A stretch of DNA of 23,820 nucleotides from JAZNSB01 sp045590955 (lineage in GTDB: Bacteria; Pseudomonadota; Alphaproteobacteria; RF32; CAG-239), in the NCBI GenBank assembly GCA_045590955.1, contig JAZNSB010000024.1, forward strand, positions 1 through 23,820. The letters are read 5' to 3'. The notes under the pieces are model-generated. The model ran no database searches, had not been told where the DNA came from, and worked only from the letters and a program-made list of their open reading frames with translations. Of this stretch, positions 7,724-14,795 are shown piece after piece. Both the position numbers and the translations under genes were made by a program. Position 1 is the stretch's first letter; the number at the start of each line of letters is the position of its first letter.

Positions 7724-8178
7724 AGTTTTTCCATATCAAGTAGTTTTTGTTTAACTTTAACAGAACAAACGAAACCGGTAAGTTTTCCGTTTTTGCCGAT
7801 TATTCGGTGACAAGGAATTATCAACGGCAAAGGGTTTTTATTTGCAGCCTGTCCTATTGCCCTGCAAGCGGTTGGTTTTCCTATTTTTTTGGCAATTTCT
7901 TGATAGCTTACTGTTTTTCCATATGGAATTTTTAAGATTTCTTGCCAAACTTTTACATTAAAATCGGAACCGTTTAATTCAATCGGCAAAGAAAAATTTT
8001 TTCTTTTTCCGGCAAAATACTCATCTAATTGTTTCATTGCCACAGATAATGTTGAGTTTGTTGTTACAATTGCGTCAAAAGGAATTTTGTCAGTCTGTAA
8101 AAAAATTCTGACAATCTTTTCATTTTCTTCGGCAATTGCAATTTTGCCGATAGGACTGTGATAAAAACAAATGTTCAT
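7720..8178 (-). CDS. ogt: Methylated-DNA--protein-cysteine methyltransferase (Ogt/AGT)
   Basis: Suicide DNA repair protein that moves the alkyl group from O6-alkylguanine to its own cysteine. The acceptor is Cys123 within IPCHRIIG, and the helix-turn-helix arginine is in RAIGQAANKNPLP. 152 residues, normal for the family. The ATG at 8178 overlaps the mutT stop (TAATG) and suggests coupled translation; an ATG 9 nt upstream (8187) would add three residues and overlap mutT by 10 bp. The substrate-binding loop after the active site is odd: the usual GYxGG is replaced by GFVCSV (135-140), while the following K..LL helix is kept. Last gene of gltX-mutT-ogt. Confidence 0.9.
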   Translation of the reverse strand: MNICFYHSPIGKIAIAEENEKIVRIFLQTDKIPFDAIVTTNSTLSVAMKQLDEYFAGKRKNFSLPIELNGSDFNVKVWQEILKIPYGKTVSYQEIAKKIGKPTACRAIGQAANKNPLPLIIPCHRIIGKNGKLTGFVCSVKVKQKLLDMEKL

Positions 8179-8570
8179 TAACAGCACTTTTTTATTAAAG
8201 CATTAACCACGGGGACATCTGCCGGACAAAATTGAAAGTTTGATAATTCTTCTATATTTACCCACAAAACCTGTTCATGTTCCGGATGGGTAACAATTTC
8301 TTGAGATTTGCAAGATGCAAAGAAGATGTTTAAGCAAATTTCATATAATCCGTCGTAATTATAAATAGACTTCATAAAGAATGAATCAACCTGTATTTTT
8401 TTACTAAATTCTTCTTCAAACTCTCTTATCAGGGTATTTTGTAAAGTTTCGCCGTCTTCTTGTTTTCCGCCGGCAAATTCCCACAATCCTCCCAAATCTT
8501 TATCTTTTCTGCGCTGAGCGATTAAAACTTGATTATTGCAAAAAAGGATGGCACCTGCAATTTGTTTCAT
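8178..8570 (-). CDS. mutT: Nudix hydrolase, MutT type (8-oxo-dGTP diphosphatase)
   Basis: Hydrolyses oxidised nucleoside triphosphates, chiefly 8-oxo-dGTP, so they are not built into DNA. The Nudix box is complete: G-x5-E-x7-REFEEE, starting at GGKQEDGE near residues 34-41. The N-terminal AGAILFCNNQVLIAQRR and the late WVNIEEL are typical of the MutT/CTP-pyrophosphohydrolase group. 130 residues, normal length. AGGAAA stands 7 nt before the ATG. It lies 17 nt after gltX, and its stop shares a base with the next start. Pairing with ogt makes a small genome-protection module after gltX. Confidence 0.92.
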   Translation of the reverse strand: MKQIAGAILFCNNQVLIAQRRKDKDLGGLWEFAGGKQEDGETLQNTLIREFEEEFSKKIQVDSFFMKSIYNYDGLYEICLNIFFASCKSQEIVTHPEHEQVLWVNIEELSNFQFCPADVPVVNALIKKCC

Positions 8571-8587
8571 ATTTTGTTTCCTGTAAA

Positions 8588-10027
8588 TTAAGCAAGTTTT
8601 TCAATTGCATTTTTTATTCGTAGCAAAGTTTCTTCTTTTCCTAAAATAACAGCAATTTCAGAAGCACCACCCGGGGTTGTTTCTTTTCCGGAAAGGGCAA
8701 TTCTGACAGGATACAAAACTTGTCCGTTTTTCAAATTGTTTTCAATAGCCACGTTTTTCATTACCTCAAAAAGAGCTTCGTTTGTCCATTCATTGTTTTT
8801 TTCCAAAGCGTTCAAAGCCAAAGGTAAAGTTTGTTTTGCAATTTGTTCATCTGTTTTCATTTTTTTATTAACAAACAAATCTGTTGTATATTCGGGCATT
8901 TTTTCAACAAAATCAACTTGTTGAACAATTTGAGCAAAAGTTTCAATTCTATTTTGCAAGGCTTTATTAAGCTCTTTCATATTTACATTTCTGGTCAAGA
9001 AAGTGTCATACCAAGGTTGAGCCAGACGAGCAAAATCTTCTTCAGACAAATTTCTGATGTAAACGCCATTCATCCAAGTAAGTTTCACAATATCAAAAAT
9101 TGCCGGCGATTTGTGTAATCTTTGCGGGTCAAAAATTTCTTCCAATTCTTTTAGAGAGAAAATTTCTCGTTCTGTTCCCGGATGCCAACCTAAAAGAGCC
9201 AAATAATTTATGATTGCTTCCGGCAAAAATCCCTTGTTCACTAAGTCTTCAAAAGAAGCATCTCCGTTTCTTTTAGAAAGTTTGTGTTGAGCATCTTTCA
9301 TTACGGCCGGCAAATGCACATATATCGGGTGTTCCCAACCGAAAGCTTCATATATTAGGTTATATTTTGGTGTAGAAGAAATATATTCGTTTCCTCTAAC
9401 CACATGGGTAATGTTCATTAAATGATCATCAATTACGTTTGCAAAGTTATATGTTGGCATTCCGTCAGATTTAAGCAACACACCTTCATCTAATATATCA
9501 TAGTCAATTTCAATATCACCATATACTTCGTCATGATATTTTGCTTTTCCTTTTTTATTTATTGTCTGTCTGATGGTGTAAGGTTCTCCGGCTTCAATTC
9601 TTTTTTTAGCTTCTTCTAAAGATATGTTTTTGCACGGATCTTCAAATTTTACAATTTTTTCTTCATCTTCTTCATTTTTTGCAATGTCTTCTCTTTCTGC
9701 GCAAAAGCAATAATGAGCACCGCCCAATTCCACCAATTTATGAGCATATGGAGCATATAAGCTTTTTCTTTCAGATTGAACATAAGGTCCGAAATTTCCG
9801 CCGATATCCGGTCCTTCATCCCAGTTCATGCCAACAGATTTAAGGGTTTTATAAATAATTTCGGTAGCACCCTGAACCAGTCTTTTTTGGTCAGTATCTT
9901 CAATTCTTAAGATAAATTTTCCGCCTTGGCTTTTGGCAATCAGATATTCATAAAGGGCAGTTCTTAAATTTCCGATGTGCATATAACCGGTAGGAGACGG
10001 AGCAAATCTGGTTCTGGCTTCATTCAT
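8588..10027 (-). CDS. gltX: Glutamyl-tRNA synthetase
   Basis: Class I synthetase charging tRNA-Glu with glutamate, and possibly tRNA-Gln if the cell uses the GatCAB route. The HIGH-type motif is HIGN (17-20) in FAPSPTGYMHIGNLRTAL and the KMSKS-type motif is KLSKR (249-253). CFCAEREDI marks the tRNA-binding insertion. The helical anticodon-binding part ends with TPGGASEIAVILGKEETLLR. The frame stays open 24 codons upstream, but AGAAAGGA lies 8-9 nt before the ATG at 10027, and family alignment starts at NEARTRFAPSPTG, so 10027 is chosen (479 residues). First gene of gltX-mutT-ogt, divergent from ffh. Confidence 0.96.
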   Translation of the reverse strand: MNEARTRFAPSPTGYMHIGNLRTALYEYLIAKSQGGKFILRIEDTDQKRLVQGATEIIYKTLKSVGMNWDEGPDIGGNFGPYVQSERKSLYAPYAHKLVELGGAHYCFCAEREDIAKNEEDEEKIVKFEDPCKNISLEEAKKRIEAGEPYTIRQTINKKGKAKYHDEVYGDIEIDYDILDEGVLLKSDGMPTYNFANVIDDHLMNITHVVRGNEYISSTPKYNLIYEAFGWEHPIYVHLPAVMKDAQHKLSKRNGDASFEDLVNKGFLPEAIINYLALLGWHPGTEREIFSLKELEEIFDPQRLHKSPAIFDIVKLTWMNGVYIRNLSEEDFARLAQPWYDTFLTRNVNMKELNKALQNRIETFAQIVQQVDFVEKMPEYTTDLFVNKKMKTDEQIAKQTLPLALNALEKNNEWTNEALFEVMKNVAIENNLKNGQVLYPVRIALSGKETTPGGASEIAVILGKEETLLRIKNAIEKLA

Positions 10028-10057
10028 TATAGTTATCCTTTCTGTTAAATTTTTTAT

Positions 10058-10087
10058 AAAATAGAACTCTCTTAAAATTAAATCAAG
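10058..10087 (-). promoter_or_regulatory. Candidate gltX promoter
   Basis: Minus strand TTGATT (10087-10082), 18-bp spacer, TATTTT (10063-10058), putting the start about 20-25 nt upstream of the gltX ATG. Confidence 0.45.
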
Positions 10088-10120
10088 CATTTTTAACACA
10101 TAAATTTATATTAGAAAAAT

Positions 10121-10149
10121 TGCTTGACTTTCATGGTAAATGATATATA
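10121..10149 (+). promoter_or_regulatory. Candidate promoter of the ffh operon
   Basis: TTGCTT (10121-10126), 17-bp spacer, TATATA (10144-10149). TTGACT overlaps the -35 but would give a spacer of only 13-15 bp. The transcript would start near 10156, giving a leader of about 100 nt that includes two hairpins. Confidence 0.45.
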
Positions 10150-10191
10150 AAAGCAGTAATTTCAGCCTTAAAAGGGTTATGTTTTAATTTA

Positions 10192-10235
10192 CACTCTACG
10201 GAGTGACGCCAGTCTGCGAGTTTCGCACACCGGCG
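10192..10235 (+). promoter_or_regulatory. GC-rich two-hairpin 5' leader of ffh
   Basis: Hairpin 1: CACTC (192-196), UACG tetraloop, GAGTG (201-205), last three digits of positions given. Hairpin 2 (207-235): CGCC/GGCG base, a GT/AC pair step, TGCGA/TCGCA top stem and a 3-nt GTT loop, interrupted only by A-C and C-C mismatches. They are adjacent, end 22 nt before the ffh ATG, and stand out as GC-rich in an AT-rich gap. There is no T run, so it is not a simple terminator. It may control ffh-rpsP expression or mRNA stability; no known riboswitch or leader was recognised. It lacks the conserved loop of 4.5S RNA. Confidence 0.55.
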
Positions 10236-10257
10236 CAAATTGGTATATTGGATAGAA

Positions 10258-11640
10258 ATGTTTGAAAGTTTAACAAATAAATTAAGTTCTGTGTTTTCAA
10301 AACTCACTTCCAGAGGAGTTTTATCTGAAAAAGACATAGATGCGGCAATGGAAGAAATAAAGGACGCCCTGATTGACGCAGATGTTTCATTGTCTGTTAT
10401 AAAAAAATTTATATCAGAAGTTAAAGCAAACTCACTTGGCGAAAAACTTATTCGTTCGGTAACTCCCGGTCAGCTGATAATAAAGCTTGTTTATGACCAG
10501 CTTGTAAAAGCACTTGGTTCAGAGAATTGCTCTATTAAATTCGGGGCATCTCCCAGTGTTATTTTAATGGTAGGTCTTCAAGGAAGCGGAAAAACTACCA
10601 CTGCGGCAAAACTGGCCAAGAGATTAAAAGACAAACAAAATAAGAAAGTGTTATTGGCATCTTTGGACATATATAGACCGGCAGCTCAAGAACAACTTGC
10701 ACAACTTGCCGAACAAATAGGCGGACACAGTTTGCCGATTATTGCCGGACAAAGTGTTGAAGACATAACCAAAAGAGCTTTGGAAGAAGGTAAGAAAGGT
10801 TGCTACGATGTCATTGTTTTGGATTCGGCCGGGCGTTTGCAAATAGATGAAGTTTTGATGCAAGAAGTTTTAAAAGTAAAACAATTGGCAAATCCTGCTG
10901 AGATATTACTTGTTGCAGATGCAATGCTTGGTCAAACATCTTGTGAAGTTGCCAAAGCATTTAATGACTATTTAAGCATTACAGGTATTGCCTTAACCAG
11001 AATAGATGGCACGGGCAGATGTGGTGCCGCCCTTTCTATGAAATCTGTATCCGGAGCAGACATTAAATTTATGGGAACCGGCGAAAAGCTTGAGGATTTT
11101 GAAGAGTTTCATCCGGAAAGAATTGCCGGAAAAATCTTGGGACATGGCGACATTGTCAGTCTTGTAGAAAGAGCCATGGAAAAAATTGAACAAGACGAAG
11201 CTCAAAGGTTGAATGAACGCATAATGATGGGCAAATTTAATCTTGAAGACATGCTTTCACAATTTAAACAAATAAAGAAGATGGGGTCTTTAAGTTCCAT
11301 TGCGTCCATGCTACCCGGCATGGGTCAATTTGCCTCAAAGCTTGCTTCAGCAGATTCTGCAAACATGTTGAAAAGGCAAGAAGCAATAATTCTTTCAATG
11401 ACAATAAAAGAAAGAAAAAATCCTGACATTATCAAGGCCAACCGCAGAAAGCGCATAGCACTTGGGGCTGGTGTAGATGTCAGCGAAGTAAACAAACTTT
11501 TGAAAAGTTATGAACAAATGGAAACATTGTTCAAAAGAATGGGAAAATTGGGTGGGATGGCATCCATGCTTAATTCTCCTTTAATCAAGAATTCTCCGCT
11601 GGGAAACATTTTTGGCGGAAATAACAAATTTCCGTTTTAG
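10258..11640 (+). CDS. ffh: Signal recognition particle GTPase Ffh
   Basis: SRP54 homologue. With 4.5S RNA it binds signal sequences of nascent inner-membrane proteins and delivers the ribosome to FtsY. N domain about residues 1-90. G domain with P-loop GLQGSGKTTTAAKLAKRL, DSAGRL and TRIDGTGRCGAA. Methionine-rich M domain with SMLPGMG and ANRRKRIALGAG, the RNA-binding helix region. A TTG 18 nt upstream is in frame, but the ATG at 10258 gives the standard MFESLTNKL start; the Shine-Dalgarno is weak (GGA within TTGGATAG). 460 residues, normal. First gene of ffh-rpsP-rimM-trmD-rplS, 37 nt before rpsP. Confidence 0.97.
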   Translation: MFESLTNKLSSVFSKLTSRGVLSEKDIDAAMEEIKDALIDADVSLSVIKKFISEVKANSLGEKLIRSVTPGQLIIKLVYDQLVKALGSENCSIKFGASPSVILMVGLQGSGKTTTAAKLAKRLKDKQNKKVLLASLDIYRPAAQEQLAQLAEQIGGHSLPIIAGQSVEDITKRALEEGKKGCYDVIVLDSAGRLQIDEVLMQEVLKVKQLANPAEILLVADAMLGQTSCEVAKAFNDYLSITGIALTRIDGTGRCGAALSMKSVSGADIKFMGTGEKLEDFEEFHPERIAGKILGHGDIVSLVERAMEKIEQDEAQRLNERIMMGKFNLEDMLSQFKQIKKMGSLSSIASMLPGMGQFASKLASADSANMLKRQEAIILSMTIKERKNPDIIKANRRKRIALGAGVDVSEVNKLLKSYEQMETLFKRMGKLGGMASMLNSPLIKNSPLGNIFGGNNKFPF

Positions 11641-11677
11641 GCGGAAACAAACATAAATTAACAAGAAAGGAAAAACG

Positions 11678-12091
11678 ATGGCTGTAAAAATCAGATTATC
11701 AAGAGGAGGTTCTAAAAAACGTCCGTTTTATCATGTAGTTGCTGCAGATTCCAGAGCACCTCGTGATGGTAAATTTATTGAAAAATTGGGTACATATAAC
11801 CCAATGCTTCCGAAAGAAAATGAAAACAGATTTTCTTTCAATGAAGAAAGAGTTAAATACTGGCTTTCAAAAGGTGCGCAACCAACAGACAGATTGCACA
11901 AATTATTGGCTCTTGCCGGTTTAATGTCAGCTCCTGTAATCAGAGAGTCCACCATTAAATCTCAACCAAAAGCAAAAGCTGTTGAAATGGCACAAAAGAA
12001 AGCAGAAAAAGCAGCTGCAAAATTAGAAGCAGCTAAGCAAGCTCAAGAAGAAGCATCAGCTCCTGCACAAGAAGAAGCTTCTGCTGAATAA
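11678..12091 (+). CDS. rpsP: 30S ribosomal protein S16
   Basis: Small-subunit protein needed for 30S assembly. The conserved N-terminus KIRLSRGGSKKRPFYHVVAAD and DGKFIEKLGTYNP are present, and the core ends near residue 85. About 50 further residues form an Ala/Lys/Glu/Gln-rich helical tail ending in repeated EEASA units, longer than the 80-90 residue E. coli-type protein but common in alphaproteobacterial S16. AGAAAGGA stands 8 nt before the ATG. rimM follows after 9 nt, so the two are almost certainly cotranscribed. Confidence 0.97.
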   Translation: MAVKIRLSRGGSKKRPFYHVVAADSRAPRDGKFIEKLGTYNPMLPKENENRFSFNEERVKYWLSKGAQPTDRLHKLLALAGLMSAPVIRESTIKSQPKAKAVEMAQKKAEKAAAKLEAAKQAQEEASAPAQEEASAE

Positions 12092-12100
12092 GGTGCGCAA

Positions 12101-12625
12101 ATGAATCAAGCAAACCTTGTATATATTGCAAAAGTAGTCGGAGCGCATGGTATTCGTGGCGACGTAAAACTTCAATGTTTTACGGACAACGTTACAGATA
12201 TCAAAAAGCTTGGCACATTTTACGATAAATGCGGGGACAAAGAATATAAAATCCAAATAAAAGGCATGATAAAGAGCAATGTTTTGGCAAGAATTTCAGG
12301 TGTTGAAGACAGAAATTGTGCAGAAGCATTGGTAGGCACAGAATTATATGTTCCCCGAGCAAGTCTTCCGGAACTAAAGTCTGAACAGTTTTATCATTGC
12401 GACTTAATCGGTTTGAAAGCCGTTTTGCAAGACAAAGAGGTTGGAGTGGTTAGTGCCGTATATAATTTTGGTGCGGGCGATATATTGGAAATTCAATTGT
12501 CAAACAGCACAGAAACAAGCATGATACCGTTTAACCAAAACTTTGTTCCGCAAATAGACATTAAGAATGGATATATTATTATCAGCGGTCTTATTTCTGA
12601 CAGTGGTCCTGAAGATGAAGATTAA
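12101..12625 (+). CDS. rimM: Ribosome maturation factor RimM
   Basis: Binds S19 and helps mature the 3' domain of 16S rRNA in the 30S head. The N-terminal RimM domain opens with AKVVGAHGIRGDVKL (10-24) and contains AEALVGTELYVPRASLPE. The C-terminal PRC-barrel includes DLIGLKAVLQDKEVGVV and GAGDILEIQL. 174 residues, usual length. AAGGTG lies a few bases before the ATG. Its final 11 bp overlap the start of trmD, the normal neighbour in many bacteria. Confidence 0.95.
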   Translation: MNQANLVYIAKVVGAHGIRGDVKLQCFTDNVTDIKKLGTFYDKCGDKEYKIQIKGMIKSNVLARISGVEDRNCAEALVGTELYVPRASLPELKSEQFYHCDLIGLKAVLQDKEVGVVSAVYNFGAGDILEIQLSNSTETSMIPFNQNFVPQIDIKNGYIIISGLISDSGPEDED

Positions 12626-13283
12626 CGTGCTAACCATTTTTCCGGAATTGTTTCCGGGTTTTTTGGGAGCGTCGCTAACCGGCAGGGCGTTAGAAAAAGG
12701 CATATGGTCTCTTAACACGGTCAATATCAGAGATTATGCATTTGACAAGCACGGTTCTGTAGATGACACTCCGTTTGGCGGAGGCGCCGGCATGGTAATG
12801 CGGGCAGATGTGTTGGGCAATTGCATAGAGGCAAACGCCAAAGGCAAACTCATATACATGTCTCCCAGAGGAGTCCCACTTACTCAATCAAAAGTAAGAG
12901 AACTTGCAAAAGAACCGGAGCTTAGCATTATATGTGCTCGTTTTGAAGGCATAGATGAAAGGGTTTTAGAGGCCTATGACATAGAAGAGATTAGTATAGG
13001 TGACTATATTTTAACAGGCGGAGAGCAAGCAGCCATGATATTGTTAGACTCTGTAATTCGTCTTTTGCCGGATGTCTTAGGAAATCCTCAATCCATTGAG
13101 GAAGAAAGCTTTTCTTCCAATTTTCTGGAATATCCTCAATACACCAAACCGGCGGTATGGAAGGGCAAATCTGTTCCACAAATTTTGCTCTCTGGCCATC
13201 ACAAAAATATATCTCAGTGGCGCCAAGAACAATCTATGTTGTTAACGGCCGAAAAAAGACCTGATTTATTAAAAAAAGCTTGA
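12615..13283 (+). CDS. trmD: tRNA (guanine-N1)-methyltransferase TrmD
   Basis: SPOUT-class trefoil-knot enzyme that uses S-adenosylmethionine to make m1G37 next to the anticodon of several tRNAs and so prevents +1 frameshifting. Motifs seen: INVLTIFPELFPGFL at the N-terminus, DDTPFGGGAGMVM, and the knot segment ISIGDYILTGGEQAA; the C-terminal domain carries YTKPAVWKGKSVPQILLSGHH. The frame extends 16 codons upstream, but the ATG at 12615 gives the family N-terminus and is chosen (222 residues, near the lower end of the family). It overlaps rimM by 11 bp, which suggests coupled translation. Confidence 0.96.
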   Translation: MKINVLTIFPELFPGFLGASLTGRALEKGIWSLNTVNIRDYAFDKHGSVDDTPFGGGAGMVMRADVLGNCIEANAKGKLIYMSPRGVPLTQSKVRELAKEPELSIICARFEGIDERVLEAYDIEEISIGDYILTGGEQAAMILLDSVIRLLPDVLGNPQSIEEESFSSNFLEYPQYTKPAVWKGKSVPQILLSGHHKNISQWRQEQSMLLTAEKRPDLLKKA

Positions 13284-13335
13284 TTTATATGAACAATTAG
13301 TTTACAAAAGTAAAAAAAATTAAAGGGTTAAGACA

Positions 13336-13728
13336 ATGAATATGAAAGAAAAAGTAGAACAAGAGCAAATTGCAAGACTTACAGCCGGTAAGAACATTCC
13401 GGAATTTAAGGCTGGTGATAGCTTAAGAATTCATACAAAAGTAAAAGAAGGCGACAGAGAACGTATCCAAATTTATGAAGGCGTTTGCATTGCAAGAAAG
13501 AATGCCGGCTTAAATTCTTCTTTTACAGTTAGAAAAATTTCATTTGGTGAAGGCGTAGAAAGAGTATTTCCGCTTTATTCTCCAAATGTTGCAAAAATTG
13601 AAGTTGCCAGAATTGGTAAAGTAAGAAGAGCAAAGATGTATTTCTTGAGAATGCTCAGAGGAAAATCTGCTCGTATTGCCGACGATTTGAACGCAACAGC
13701 AAAAGAAAAAAATACAGAAAGCAAATAG
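13336..13728 (+). CDS. rplS: 50S ribosomal protein L19
   Basis: Large-subunit protein at the 30S-50S interface. Recognised by IPEFKAGDSLRIHTKVKEG, RIQIYEGVCIARKNAGLNSSFTVRKIS and GVERVFPLYSPNVAKIEV, ending with the basic RRAKMYFLRMLRGKSARI. The tail of about 15 residues is Lys/Glu/Asn-rich and not conserved. 130 residues, usual. AAAGGG stands 8 nt before the ATG. Last gene of the operon, 52 nt after trmD and just before a strong terminator. Confidence 0.97.
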   Translation: MNMKEKVEQEQIARLTAGKNIPEFKAGDSLRIHTKVKEGDRERIQIYEGVCIARKNAGLNSSFTVRKISFGEGVERVFPLYSPNVAKIEVARIGKVRRAKMYFLRMLRGKSARIADDLNATAKEKNTESK

Positions 13729-13744
13729 TTTTCGTAAAAACAAG

Positions 13745-13775
13745 AACCCGATATTTAAATATCGGGTTTTTTTTA
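13745..13775 (+). terminator. Terminator of the ffh-rplS operon
   Basis: AACCCGATATTT (13745-13756) and AAATATCGGGTT (13757-13768) form a perfect 24-bp palindrome followed by a T run. In RNA the AT centre would open as the loop over a CCCGATA stem. Confidence 0.9.
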
Positions 13776-13783
13776 TTTTATGA

Positions 13784-13811
13784 TTGCAAAAGCCAAAAGA
13801 TATGTTATAAG
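13784..13811 (+). promoter_or_regulatory. Promoter of tRNA-Thr
   Basis: TTGCAA (13784-13789), 16-bp spacer, TATAAG (13806-13811). The start would fall near 13818, about 7 nt before the tRNA. Confidence 0.55.
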
Positions 13812-13824
13812 AAGTTTTAGTTTT

Positions 13825-13900
<76 letters not shown>

Positions 13901-13911
13901 TGTTTTTTATC

Positions 13912-13936
13912 TCCTCGCAAAATGCGGGGATTTTTT
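13912..13936 (+). terminator. tRNA-Thr terminator
   Basis: TCCTCGC (13912-13918) pairs with GCGGGGA (13924-13930), one G-U pair, 5-nt loop, followed by six T. Confidence 0.85.
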
Positions 13937-13969
13937 ATTATAATATACCCCAGAGTTAACATGTTTTAG

Positions 13970-13992
13970 TTTTTGTCATATTTTGACAAAAA
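13970..13992. promoter_or_regulatory. Operator-like palindrome upstream of orphan gene
   Basis: TTTTTGTCA (13970-13978) and TGACAAAAA (13984-13992) form a perfect 9-bp inverted repeat with a 5-bp spacer. It ends 5 bp before the -35 element at 13998. Size and symmetry suit a dimeric repressor or activator site. No regulator gene lies next to it, so the binding protein is unknown. Confidence 0.45.
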
Positions 13993-13997
13993 TAGCG

Positions 13998-14026
13998 TTG
14001 ACGATGGTGCTTTTTTATGGTATATA
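13998..14026 (+). promoter_or_regulatory. Promoter of the orphan membrane gene at 14156
   Basis: TTGACG (13998-14003), 17-bp spacer, TATATA (14021-14026). The start would be near 14033, leaving a long AT-rich leader of about 120 nt. The leader holds AAGGAAG (14091-14097) ahead of a TTG-started 11-codon frame (14106-14141), but that Shine-Dalgarno is too far from the main ATG to serve it. Confidence 0.6.
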
Positions 14027-14155
14027 TATGTCCATAAATAGATTATTTTGTCTAAATACAATAATGAATATTATTTGGTGTTGCGATTAGAAGGAAGCAC
14101 TTGCGTTGATATCAAAAAACAAAATATATAACATAAACTAAAAAACAACAAGAAC

Positions 14156-14533
14156 ATGAAAAAGAAAGTTTTGTTGATAATTGCTGTTGCATTAGCAATA
14201 GTAGTTATATTTACATTTGAGGTACTCGGGAGTACCGAAGGAAAATGTATTATTTTTTCAAGCGCATGGGGACTTCTCGTCTTTTATTGGGAGGAGATTT
14301 GCGGAGTAGTGAAATCTCTGGCAAATGGAAACCAAAAAGCTATCAGGAATAGAAAAAAGACGTACCCCAAGGTAAAAAAGGTGCTACCCGTAGTGGGAAT
14401 ATGCTTGCTTTTAGCTGCGGTGATAATTGCAACGTGTACTTATTTTGCTGGTGGAATGGGATTCGCCCAAGGAGTTGCAGCTTCTGTTATTATCACTCCA
14501 AAGGTTGGTATGGATTTATACAAGCATGATTAG
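14156..14533 (+). CDS. Orphan small membrane protein
   Basis: Not recognised. 125 residues with four hydrophobic segments at about 3-24, 29-51, 75-96 and 97-115, and a strongly basic loop between the second and third (NGNQKAIRNRKKTYPKVKK). The N-terminal segment, preceded by MKKK, could also be an uncleaved signal anchor. It has its own promoter with an adjacent palindrome, and its own terminator. The ATG has no Shine-Dalgarno sequence, only A-rich AACAACAAGAAC, unlike nearly all neighbours. The coding part is richer in G+C than flanking genes, and a 7-bp palindrome (14221-14236) lies inside it. It sits beside a tRNA gene, so recent acquisition is plausible. Confidence 0.65.
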   Translation: MKKKVLLIIAVALAIVVIFTFEVLGSTEGKCIIFSSAWGLLVFYWEEICGVVKSLANGNQKAIRNRKKTYPKVKKVLPVVGICLLLAAVIIATCTYFAGGMGFAQGVAASVIITPKVGMDLYKHD

Positions 14534-14554
14534 AGGAAACCTATGTCAATTTAA

Positions 14555-14603
14555 AACACAAAAGCCACTCTAAAGGAGTGGCTTTTGTGTTGAGTAGTTT
14601 TTT
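14555..14603. terminator. Long bidirectional terminator hairpin
   Basis: A 16-base arm (14555-14570) and its exact complement (14576-14591) enclose a 5-nt loop. The core stem is GCCACTC/GAGTGGC with A runs before and T runs after, so it can stop transcription from the plus-strand orphan gene and from the minus strand. A further T run lies at 14598-14603. Confidence 0.85.
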
Positions 14604-14604
14604 A

Positions 14605-14676
14605 TCAGCTATTTTTGTGGACAATCCATTTAATTATTTTATGCCACAGGTAACATAGTGCTACCACAGCTATCAC
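14605..14676 (-). CDS. Possible tiny membrane peptide (23 aa), or frameshifted 33-aa gene
   Basis: A GTG at 14676 opens a 23-codon frame: hydrophobic IAVVALCYLW, then basic/aromatic HKIIKWIVHKNS, then a stop. This looks like a single-pass small membrane protein or type I toxin-like peptide. A -10-like TATTTA (14712-14707) with TTGCTG (14735-14730) lies upstream, and the long hairpin at 14555-14591 is right downstream. There is no good ribosome site. An ATG at 14705 opens MIDNFSE in another frame; a -1 shift at GAATTT would join it to this frame, giving about 33 residues, so it may instead be a decayed gene. It could also be chance in AT-rich DNA. Confidence 0.25.
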   Translation of the reverse strand: MIAVVALCYLWHKIIKWIVHKNS

Positions 14677-14737
14677 AACCCAAATTCAGAAAAGTTGTCA
14701 ATCATATAAATATATATGCAAGCATTTATCAGCAATG

Positions 14738-14766
14738 TTGACATTTATGCGTTTTTGCAATAGGTT
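14738..14766 (+). promoter_or_regulatory. Promoter of acpS
   Basis: Consensus TTGACA (14738-14743), 17-bp spacer, TAGGTT (14761-14766). The start would be near 14773, about 23 nt before the acpS ATG. Confidence 0.55.
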
Positions 14767-14795
14767 GAAATCGTTGTTTAAAAATAGGATGGTAA

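Noticed and set aside
10028..10099. 24-codon upstream extension of gltX
   Set aside because: A good ribosome site and the family N-terminus support the inner ATG at 10027; the extension overlaps the predicted promoter.
10192..10235. 4.5S/SRP RNA upstream of ffh
   Set aside because: The hairpins are short and lack the conserved GGAA-type loop and asymmetric bulge of SRP RNA; the element is better seen as an mRNA leader.
14105..14141. TTG-started 11-codon leader peptide before the orphan gene at 14156
   Set aside because: There is an AAGGAAG upstream, but the peptide has no regulatory pattern such as repeated codons and could easily be chance.
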